Shown here: one piece after another, positions 7,686 through 13,807 of the stretch
How the letters are laid out: each line of letters starts with the position of its first letter
Numbering within the stretch: the stretch's first letter is position 1
NCBI GenBank assembly: GCA_020722305.1
Contig: DYLB01000030.1
Coordinates: 1-16,265, forward strand
Direction: 5' to 3'
From: Anaerolinea thermophila
Lineage (GTDB): Bacteria > Chloroflexota > Anaerolineae > Anaerolineales > Villigracilaceae
Length of the DNA: 16,265 nt
Made by a program: the position numbers and the translations under genes
Notes under the pieces: generated by a model
Databases searched by the model: none
Told to the model about the DNA's origin: nothing
Seen by the model: only the letters and a program-made list of their open reading frames with translations

Positions 7686-9056
7686 ATGCCCAAACCCGTC
7701 GTGGCCCTGGTGGGCCGCCCCAACGTTGGAAAGAGTTCCCTGTTCAACCGCCTGGCCGGCGAACGCCTGGCCATCGTGGACGATACCCCCGGCACCACGC
7801 GTGACCGCATCTTCGCCGAATCCGAATGGAACGGGCGGAATTTCGCCATCATTGACACCGGCGGGATAGACCCAGGCCACGGCGGGCGCACGCCGCTCTC
7901 AATCGGTTCGGCGGATTTTATCGCCGAGATCCGCCTCCAGGCCCAGGTCGCCATCCGGGATGCAGACGTGGTGCTGTTCGTCACCGACGGCGAAACCGGC
8001 GTGACCGAACCCGACCGCGAAGTGGCCGAAATTCTGCGCCGCTCCCAGAAGAAGCTGGAAGACGGCACGTTCTGGCCGCCGATCTTCCTGGTGGTCAACA
8101 AGTGCGAAAGCGAGGAACGCCGCAACGCCGCGGCCGAATTCTACGAACTGGGATTGGGCGACCCGTACCCGGTCTCGGCCCTGCACGGCACCGGGACCGG
8201 CGACCTGCTCGACGATCTGGTGGCGGCCTTCCCGCCCCAGCCGGAGGAGGAGGAAAGCGAGGGCGTCAAGATCGCCATCGCCGGCAAGCCCAACGCCGGG
8301 AAGTCCAGCCTGCTCAACCAGCTGGCTGGGGCGGAACGGGCTATCGTCTCGGCCATCCCCGGCACGACCCGGGACGCGATCGACACGCTAATCGAATTCG
8401 ATGGCCTGCCCGTCACCCTGATTGACACCGCCGGGATCCGCAAGCGCGGCAAAATAGACCCCGGCGTGGAGAAATATTCGGTGCTGCGAGCCTTCAAGGC
8501 TATCGAACGCGCCGACGTGGTGCTGCTGGTGATTGACGCCGAGACCGGCATCACCGCCCAGGACGCCCACATCGCCGGATACATCCTCGAGGCCTGGAAA
8601 TCCTGCGTAGTGCTGGTCAACAAGTGGGACGCCATCGAGAAAGATAACCTGACGATGGAGGACTACACCCGCAAGATCCGCCAGGGCTTGAATTTCATGG
8701 ATTACGTGCCGCTGCTGTTCATTTCGGCCAAAACCGGCCAGCGTGTTGATAAGGTCTTGCCGCTCGCCTTGCAGGTCCAGGAGGAGCGGCTGGTGCGGCT
8801 GACCACCTCGCAGCTCAACCAGGTGCTGCAAAATGCCCAGGATGTCCACCCCGCCCCTTCCCGCGCCGGGCGGCAGATGAAAATCTACTACGGCACCCAG
8901 GTCCGCTCCGACCCGCCGACTTTCATGGTCTTCGTCAACGACCCCCGGCTGATGCACTTCTCGTACATGCGCTATCTCGAAAACCGCATCCGGGATAAAT
9001 ACGGCTTCATCGGCACACCCATCCGCATTGTGGCCAAGGGCCGGCGAGAGAAATAG
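7686..9056 (+). CDS. der: Ribosome biogenesis GTPase Der (EngA)
   Basis: Der is an essential GTPase with two tandem G domains and a C-terminal KH-like domain that helps assemble the 50S ribosomal subunit. The 456-aa protein has everything expected. G domain 1 shows GRPNVGKS at 10-17, DTGGI at 57-61 and NKCE at 138-141. G domain 2 shows GKPNAGKS at 200-207, DTAGIRKRGKI in the switch region and NKWD at 312-315. The KH-like part carries FINDP-like VFVNDPRLMHFSYMRYLENRIR and ends with the basic tail GRREK. NKCE replaces the textbook NKxD in the first G4 motif; E at this position is, to my knowledge, seen in other Der proteins. It follows cdaR by 16 nt and is the last gene before a strong hairpin, so it closes the operon. 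Confidence 0.97.
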   Translation: MPKPVVALVGRPNVGKSSLFNRLAGERLAIVDDTPGTTRDRIFAESEWNGRNFAIIDTGGIDPGHGGRTPLSIGSADFIAEIRLQAQVAIRDADVVLFVTDGETGVTEPDREVAEILRRSQKKLEDGTFWPPIFLVVNKCESEERRNAAAEFYELGLGDPYPVSALHGTGTGDLLDDLVAAFPPQPEEEESEGVKIAIAGKPNAGKSSLLNQLAGAERAIVSAIPGTTRDAIDTLIEFDGLPVTLIDTAGIRKRGKIDPGVEKYSVLRAFKAIERADVVLLVIDAETGITAQDAHIAGYILEAWKSCVVLVNKWDAIEKDNLTMEDYTRKIRQGLNFMDYVPLLFISAKTGQRVDKVLPLALQVQEERLVRLTTSQLNQVLQNAQDVHPAPSRAGRQMKIYYGTQVRSDPPTFMVFVNDPRLMHFSYMRYLENRIRDKYGFIGTPIRIVAKGRREK

Positions 9057-9115
9057 CCGCTGCAAAAACGAGTTGATTTTCCCCTTGCCAAAACAGGCAA
9101 CTATGATAAAATAAT

Positions 9116-9155
9116 GCCGCCAGCCGTTGGGTGCCCCCCTCACCCAGCGGCCGGC
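9116..9155. terminator. GC-rich bidirectional terminator between der and the 66-aa gene
   Basis: The arms around GCCGTTGGGTG (9124-9134 region) and CACCCAGCGGC (9140-9151 region) form a long GC-rich stem with minor mismatches and a C-rich loop. On the + strand it is followed by CTTTTA. On the minus strand it is followed by ATTATTTTAT. Position and tails fit a terminator serving both converging transcripts, der from the left and the 66-aa gene from the right. Confidence 0.7.
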
Positions 9156-9180
9156 ACTTTTAATGCAGCTTCGCGGGGAG

Positions 9181-9381
9181 TCATTCGTCCTTCAACGCCA
9201 TTTCCTCCGGTTTCGGCTTCGAGCCGATCTCCACCAATTGCACCTGCACCTGGTAGCGTTTCTCGCCGATCTGCATCTTGCCGGTCCCGAAATAGCCGCG
9301 TGAGCCAGTCTTGAAGGTCTTTTCTTCGGCCATCATCAGGCCGACGACATTCCCGTCTTTTTTGATTTCAACTGAGAGCAT
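9181..9381 (-). CDS. Small conserved-looking protein of unknown function (66 aa)
   Basis: I do not recognise this family. The 66-aa protein has no signal peptide or membrane segment and is predicted to be a soluble, mostly beta protein. Alternating hydrophobic/polar stretches (LSVEIKKDGNVVGLMMAE, KRYQVQVQLVEIG) flank a glycine- and basic-rich turn (FKTGSRGYFGTGKM). It ends in an acidic tail. It is very likely real. AAGGAGG lies 6 nt before the ATG, the best ribosome site in the minus-strand block, and the composition is unlike a random frame. It follows the propeller lipoprotein by 48 nt on the same strand and precedes the terminator, so it may be the last gene of that operon. A TATTAT at 9406-9411 could also give it its own promoter. 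Confidence 0.75.
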   Translation of the reverse strand: MLSVEIKKDGNVVGLMMAEEKTFKTGSRGYFGTGKMQIGEKRYQVQVQLVEIGSKPKPEEMALKDE

Positions 9382-9429
9382 GGCGATCCTCCTTCGTCGG
9401 GGTGAATAATAGGCAAGTATACCCCAGGC

Positions 9430-11316
9430 CTACCGCCAGCTCGCCGCTATCCAGTCCGTATCCAATCTCAAGCCGGGGACTTGCAGCAGCCGCGCCTCCA
9501 GTGTGGACAGGTCCACCACCGTCAGGTGCTGGCCGGTGCCGTCCAGGCCTTCGACCAGCAAGTAGGCTCCATCGGGCGAGAATTGCATCCGGGTGGCATC
9601 CTGCGGGCTGTAGACCTGCCGCAGCCCACTCCCGTCAGGGTTGACCAGGTACACGTCATAACCCATCGCATCCGTCATGTGGATGAAAGCCAGCTTATCG
9701 CTGTCCGGCGACCAGACCAGGGTCTGGATCGCGCCGCCCGGGAAAACCGCCAGGTCGCGCAATTCCGTCCCGTCGGGTTTGAGCAATTTCAGGGTCTGCA
9801 CCGGGGAGGTGTCGTCGTAGTCCATGTAAGCCAGCCACTGGCCGTTGGGCGAAACGATGAAATTCGATTTGGTCAGGTAAGTCCCGAAGAGCGGCTCCAC
9901 GAAACCGTCCGTCACCCGCACCCGGTAGGTTTTACCCTCCTGGGCTGGCACCATCGGGCGCAGCAGCAGGTTTTCGCCCAGCCAGCCGTCCAGCACGAAT
10001 GGAGCTTCGTTCGCGGGCAGGCCCTCGAAGCCGCTCACGTTGACCAGGCCGCTGCCGTCGGGATGCACGGCATACAGCCATTCGCCCCCCAGCCCGTCCT
10101 GCACCCGGAAGGCCAGCCAGTCTCCTTTTGGAGACCAGAGCGGCGGATCAATGAACGGGAATTCGGCGATTTTCGACCAACTGTCGTCCGCCGGGTCGAA
10201 GACGAACAGCCCGGCGGTGTTGCCGTCGTCGCTGATCGGGTAGGCCAGGGCGGCCAGGCTCGCATCCGGCGACCAGACCAGCGGGGACAGGCTGAAGGCC
10301 AGCCGGAAGGGCGTATCCAGCTTTTCGGGCGAGGGGCAGGCCGAAAGTCCCGCGACGCACGAGCCGGGCAGCCGGACCAGGTCTATGTTGGGGGCGGGAT
10401 AGGTCCGGTCCGAGACGAAGAAGTACACCTCCCCCAGCGGATCATCCCCGGACGGTGGGACTGCTTCCGTTTCGACAGGGGCCGGCATCCCACCATTGAC
10501 ATCGCTAAAGCCCGGCAGCGCCGAGGGCGAAAGGCTGAACAATTGCGGGTCGAAATCGGCGTCGAAAACCACCTCTTCGACGACGTATTCGGCGTTGAGC
10601 GGGCCGCCGCCCCCCTTGTCGAAACTTTGCATCTTCAGGATGACGACCTTTTCCACGTCCAGCCACAGGCGGCGGGAGGGCTGCTGGCTCTGGGCGTAGG
10701 TCCAGTCCACGACCAGGGCCTGCCGCCCGGCGACGAGTTCGATGGCGACCGGGGTGAACGCGCCTTCGCTTTGGGCGTAATCGGACGGAAAGGCCATCTC
10801 GGCCAAGCGGTCGTGGATCAGGCTGGAGATTGGGTTGGGGTAGGCCATGCCGGGCGTGCGGGGCGGGATGTACTGGCTGGTGTAATCCCCTGCCGGGGCC
10901 GGGTTGCTTGTATTTTGGCCGGTCAGCAGATCAATTTCCAGGATAGTCATCCGGTCGCCGACCCGGAAGGTGGTCGCCGCGCCCTCGGCAGGACCCGCCA
11001 CCAGGCGGAAGCGCACCTCCATCTGGTCCAGCCAGAGCTGGTGGCGCTCCGCCTGGAGGAGTTCGCCCTGCGGCGAAAAGGATTTCAGTGTGCCGTCCAT
11101 CCAAATGGTTTGCCAGTTAGCGGCGCTTTCGAGCATGGCGATGTAGATTTCTTCGGAAGTCGAGTCCATCGAAAGCCGGACGACCGGTTCGGGCGTGGAG
11201 TCCGGCGTCTCGTTGCCCGCCGAGGCCGGGGTGACGTCGAACGAGATTTCGAGGGTGCCGCACGAGGCCAGGAACAGGCTCAAGGCGAGCAGGAGAGGCG
11301 TGATCTTTCGTGACAT
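9430..11316 (-). CDS. Lipoprotein with LolA/RseB-like N-terminal region and PD40/TolB-like beta-propeller
   Basis: This is a 628-aa predicted membrane-anchored lipoprotein. The N-terminus MSRKITPLLLALSLFLASCG is a lipoprotein signal with lipobox LASC and Cys19. Residues about 55-265 resemble the LolA/RseB-type half-barrel: a WMDGTLKSF strand, QLWLDQMEVRFRL, SRRLWLDVEKVVILKMQSF and the closing VVFDADFDPQLFSLSP. Residues about 300-620 contain at least four PD40/WD40-like propeller repeats. These are marked by LVWSPDASLAALAY, LWSPKGDWLAFRV, VSPNGQWLAYMD, LVWSPDSDKLAFIH and FSPDGAYLLVEG, with HPDGSGL/NPDGSGL turns between. I chose the ATG at 11314-11316 because GGAG lies 5 nt upstream and the lipoprotein signal begins there. 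A longer frame overlaps the sigma gene and adds nothing signal-like. It begins 13 nt after the sigma factor stop, so the two are co-transcribed. A role as surface sensor or regulator of that sigma factor is an inference from position. Confidence 0.85.
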   Translation of the reverse strand: MSRKITPLLLALSLFLASCGTLEISFDVTPASAGNETPDSTPEPVVRLSMDSTSEEIYIAMLESAANWQTIWMDGTLKSFSPQGELLQAERHQLWLDQMEVRFRLVAGPAEGAATTFRVGDRMTILEIDLLTGQNTSNPAPAGDYTSQYIPPRTPGMAYPNPISSLIHDRLAEMAFPSDYAQSEGAFTPVAIELVAGRQALVVDWTYAQSQQPSRRLWLDVEKVVILKMQSFDKGGGGPLNAEYVVEEVVFDADFDPQLFSLSPSALPGFSDVNGGMPAPVETEAVPPSGDDPLGEVYFFVSDRTYPAPNIDLVRLPGSCVAGLSACPSPEKLDTPFRLAFSLSPLVWSPDASLAALAYPISDDGNTAGLFVFDPADDSWSKIAEFPFIDPPLWSPKGDWLAFRVQDGLGGEWLYAVHPDGSGLVNVSGFEGLPANEAPFVLDGWLGENLLLRPMVPAQEGKTYRVRVTDGFVEPLFGTYLTKSNFIVSPNGQWLAYMDYDDTSPVQTLKLLKPDGTELRDLAVFPGGAIQTLVWSPDSDKLAFIHMTDAMGYDVYLVNPDGSGLRQVYSPQDATRMQFSPDGAYLLVEGLDGTGQHLTVVDLSTLEARLLQVPGLRLDTDWIAASWR

Positions 11317-11329
11317 TTTGTCTCCACAA

Positions 11330-11959
11330 CTATGATACCTGCATTTCGGGCAGGCGGAACAGTATTGCGCTTTGCGGTTCGATCTCACGGGAACCGAGCG
11401 ACTGCTGCATCTGCAGGCGGGCGCGGGCCAGGCGGCTCTTGACCGTCCCGACCGGGACCTTCAGAGCCAGGGCGGCTTCCTGGTACGGCAGCCCTTCGAT
11501 ATCCACCAGGATCAGGGTTGCCCGGTAAGCCGGGGGCAGCCGGTCGAGGCTTTCCTGAATCGCATCCCGGGTCTCGGCCAGGTCGAAGAGCGCCTGGGGA
11601 CCCAGGGCAGGATCGGCCATCCAGTAAGCCGACTCGAAGGGTTCGCCGTCGTCGTCGAGCGGTTCCAGCAGGATGGTCTTCCGGCGTTTGCGGCTGCGCA
11701 ACTGGTCGTAGCAGGCGTTGACCACGATCCGGGCCAACCAACTGCGCAGGTTGCCGCCCCGGAAGGTGTCCAGCTTGCGGAAGGCCGCGATCAGAGCCTC
11801 CTGGACGGCATCCGCGGCGTCATCCTCGTCATTGAGCATCCGCACCGCGATCCCAAAGAGGAGGTCCTGGTGCTGCAAAACGATCCGGTTGAAAGCCTCG
11901 AGATCGCCGCCCTGGGCGGCCTGGATCAGGGATGTAGTTTCCATAGCGCGTTCCTGCAT
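11330..11959 (-). CDS. ECF-type RNA polymerase sigma factor (sigma-70 family)
   Basis: This 209-aa protein has only regions 2 and 4 of sigma-70, as in extracytoplasmic-function sigma factors. Region 2 runs about 20-95, with DLLFGIAVRMLNDEDDAADAVQEALIAAFRKLDTFRGG binding core polymerase and LRSWLARIVVNACYDQLRSRKRR reading the -10. Region 4 runs about 136-186 (LDRLPPAYRATLILVDIEGLPYQEAALAL, then VPVGTVKSRLARAR) and is the -35 recognition helix-turn-helix. The linker DDDGEPFESAYWMADPALGP is acidic. Two starts fit: ATG at 11959 after GGTGAG, or ATG at 11944 after AGGA. No zinc-finger anti-sigma gene follows; a lipoprotein with a propeller does, 13 nt downstream. Upstream is a 184-nt spacer with strong secondary structure, then the histidine kinase gene on the same strand. 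Confidence 0.93.
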   Translation of the reverse strand: MQERAMETTSLIQAAQGGDLEAFNRIVLQHQDLLFGIAVRMLNDEDDAADAVQEALIAAFRKLDTFRGGNLRSWLARIVVNACYDQLRSRKRRKTILLEPLDDDGEPFESAYWMADPALGPQALFDLAETRDAIQESLDRLPPAYRATLILVDIEGLPYQEAALALKVPVGTVKSRLARARLQMQQSLGSREIEPQSAILFRLPEMQVS

Positions 11960-11981
11960 GATTTACTCACCTTACGCAGAA

Positions 11982-12060
11982 CGTCCCGAAGGCTCTCGTG
12001 AAACAGGCTTGGTCTGACGCCCAAGCCCTTCGGCAAGCTCAGGACAACGCCTTCGGGACG
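11982..12060. repeat. Composite inverted repeat with REP-like core in the sigma-factor leader
   Basis: CGTCCCGAAGGC (11982-11993) and its exact reverse complement at 12049-12060 bound a 79-nt element. Inside are a second perfect stem, GGCTTGG (12006-12012) with CCAAGCC (12021-12027), and the REP-like word CCCTTCGGCAAGCTCAGGAC (12026-12045). On the minus strand it ends 22 nt before the sigma factor start and therefore lies in its mRNA leader if transcription starts near 12070. A related 20-nt copy, 17 of 20 identical, is found at 16204-16223. Confidence 0.7.
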
Positions 12061-12077
12061 GTGCGCAACGTCAATTA

Positions 12078-12083
12078 TTTATA
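12078..12083 (-). promoter_or_regulatory. Possible -10 box upstream of the sigma factor leader
   Basis: On the minus strand TATAAA sits within an AT-rich patch (GATTATAAATAATTG) that stands out in an otherwise GC-rich spacer. No good -35 is found at the right distance. If used, transcripts would begin near 12071 and contain the whole structured repeat. The flanking sequence to 12139 holds the palindromes CTGTTACAG (12092-12100) and ACAGGCCTGT (12097-12106), possible operators. Confidence 0.3.
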
Positions 12084-12143
12084 ATCCCCCGCTGTTACAG
12101 GCCTGTCGCGGCGATGTCACAGTTTGGTAACGCTGTAAATCCC

Positions 12144-13064
12144 CTATTTTTTCCCCACCGGCAGGCGGATGGTGAAGACAGTGCCGCGCGGCCCGTCCTG
12201 GCTGCTGCGGACGCTGACCTGCCCGCCGTGCAGGGCGATGATGCGCCGGACGAGGGCCAGCCCCAGCCCGCTGCCTTCGACGCCGCGGGCGTTGACCCCC
12301 CGGTAGAGTTCCTCGAAGATTTTCGACAATTCTTCAGGCGGGATGCCCGGCCCCGAATCGGCCACCTCGATCACGATGGTTTTGCCGTCCTCCAGGGCGC
12401 GAATCTCGACCGAATCGTCCGCGGAGGTGAATTTGAGCGCGTTTTCGAGGAGATTGTACACCGCCAGGCCGAGCAGGTCGCGGTCGCCCGTCACGGGTGG
12501 GAACGGCCAGGGCACGCGCGACACGAACAGGTCCACGCGCCGCTCGGCATAGCCGGGGACGGCGCGGGCCGCCTCGACCATTTCCCCCAACAGTTCGGGC
12601 ACGTCCACTGCCAGGCGTTCGATGGGACGTTCCTCGAGGTCCGAGAGTTTGCGCAGGTCGGTCAGCAGGCGTTTCAGGCGTTCGAGAGCGGTGCGGGCGT
12701 TCCGGGCGGCCTGCTGGCGGTCTGCCGTCCCGGCGGCCTCCTGCATATTGACCAGGGCGGCCTGCAACCCCGTGAGCGGATTCTTGATCTCGTGGTCCAG
12801 CCGGCGGATGAAGCGGCGGCGGCTCTCCTCGGTCTCGCGGCGGGCGGCCAGCATCTGTTTTTCGGCCTGGCGGCGGCGCAGCAGCCCGCCGAGCGAGAAC
12901 ATGGCAGCCAGCAGGGTGACGGCTGCCCCGGCGACGAAGGCGGTCATACCGATGTCAATCTTGAAGACCAGCAGCGGGACCGGGGAGAAAAAAGCCTGAA
13001 CCAGGGCAGAGACCAGCGCGCCCAGGATGAGCGGGATGAAGATCAGGATGGGGCGGAATTTCAT
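12144..13064 (-). CDS. Two-TM sensor histidine kinase without a large sensor domain
   Basis: This 306-aa inner-membrane histidine kinase passes phosphate to the response regulator encoded just upstream. Two hydrophobic helices (about 5-26 and 39-60) are separated by only about 12 residues, so there is no extracytoplasmic sensor domain. A basic/coiled stretch (RRRQAEKQMLAARRETEESRRRF) leads into the HisKA H-box FIRRLDHEIKNPLTGL, with phospho-acceptor His91. The HATPase domain has its N box NLLENALKF (Asn208), G1 box DSGPGIPP (236-243), F box KIFEELYRG and G2 box GSGLGLALV (264-272). I chose the ATG at 13062-13064 because it starts the membrane segment, with GGGGAA a few bases upstream. A 55-residue upstream extension in the same frame overlaps the regulator gene and is Pro/Arg-rich nonsense. 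The gap to the regulator is 4 nt. Confidence 0.93.
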   Translation of the reverse strand: MKFRPILIFIPLILGALVSALVQAFFSPVPLLVFKIDIGMTAFVAGAAVTLLAAMFSLGGLLRRRQAEKQMLAARRETEESRRRFIRRLDHEIKNPLTGLQAALVNMQEAAGTADRQQAARNARTALERLKRLLTDLRKLSDLEERPIERLAVDVPELLGEMVEAARAVPGYAERRVDLFVSRVPWPFPPVTGDRDLLGLAVYNLLENALKFTSADDSVEIRALEDGKTIVIEVADSGPGIPPEELSKIFEELYRGVNARGVEGSGLGLALVRRIIALHGGQVSVRSSQDGPRGTVFTIRLPVGKK

Positions 13065-13068
13065 TCGG

Positions 13069-13785
13069 CTATTCCCCACGGACTGGGGCGATGAAACTGT
13101 AACCTTCGCCGGGGATGGTTTGCAGGTAGGTCGGGGCCTCCGGGTCGTCGTCCAGGGCGCGGCGCAGTTCGGCCATGCGGGTGTCCACGGTGCGCGTCCC
13201 GGCGGGATACTCCCAGCCCCAGACGGCATCCAGCAGGCGCTCGCGGCTGACGCATTCGTCGGGATGGGTCATCAGGTATTCGAGCACGGCCAGGGCTTTG
13301 GGCGTGAGCGGAAGGACCTGCTTGGCCAGGGTGGCCCGGCGGGCGCGGCGGTCGAGCACCAGGTCGCCGGAGGTGAGCAGCCAGGCCGTCGAAAGGGAGC
13401 GTTCGCCCGGCCGCGCCCGGCGCAGCACCGCCCGGATGCGGGCCAGTAACTCGTGCGGGTCGAAGGGTTTGTTGAGGTAATCGTCCGCGCCTTCCTCGAG
13501 GGCCAGGGCGCGCTCGGAGGCCTCGCCGACCTGGGTGAGCAGGATGGTCGGCGTCCAGACGTTCAGGCGGCGCAGGCGGCGCAGGGCTTCGCGCCCGTTC
13601 ATGCGCGGCATGAGCACGTCCAGGATGATCAGGTCGGGTTTGTGGGATTGGGCCTTCTCGAGGGCGGCCGTCCCGTCTGGAACCACCAGCACGTGGAACC
13701 CAGCGCGTTCGAGAAACGGGGACAGGCTGTCCGTGATGGAGGGGTCGTCATCCGCCAGCAGAATGGAGAGTCGGTTTTCGGTCAT
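13069..13785 (-). CDS. OmpR/PhoB-type response regulator
   Basis: This 238-aa DNA-binding response regulator is the cognate partner of the downstream kinase. The receiver domain (about 6-120) has the acidic cluster DDD at 12-14, phospho-acceptor Asp56 in LIILDVLMP, switch Thr84 in ILLTQ and Lys106 in YLNKPF, all intact. The winged-helix domain (about 138-233) contains LTPKALAVLEYLMTHPDECVSRERLLDAVWGWEY, then RTVDTRMAELRRALDDDP and the wing YLQTIPGEGYSF, as in OmpR/PhoB proteins. The ATG at 13783-13785 follows the stop of the FW-domain gene by 22 nt, with only weak ribosome-site sequence (GAGAG). It is probably in one operon with the kinase, and perhaps with the FW-domain gene. The regulon cannot be deduced from the sequence. 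Confidence 0.95.
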   Translation of the reverse strand: MTENRLSILLADDDPSITDSLSPFLERAGFHVLVVPDGTAALEKAQSHKPDLIILDVLMPRMNGREALRRLRRLNVWTPTILLTQVGEASERALALEEGADDYLNKPFDPHELLARIRAVLRRARPGERSLSTAWLLTSGDLVLDRRARRATLAKQVLPLTPKALAVLEYLMTHPDECVSRERLLDAVWGWEYPAGTRTVDTRMAELRRALDDDPEAPTYLQTIPGEGYSFIAPVRGE

Positions 13786-13807
13786 GGCTCTCGGTCAGGG
13801 TGGACGC

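Noticed and set aside
8097..8108. NKCE instead of NKxD in the first G4 motif of Der
   Set aside because: To my knowledge Glu at this position is found in Der proteins of other phyla; not treated as a defect.
9481..11313. A 610-codon + strand frame opposite the propeller lipoprotein
   Set aside because: It is His/Gln/Arg-rich with no family signature, and the minus strand there encodes a lipobox and several PD40 repeats.
13065..13229. A 55-residue N-terminal extension of the histidine kinase
   Set aside because: It overlaps the response regulator in another frame and is Pro/Arg-rich. The membrane helix starts at the chosen ATG.
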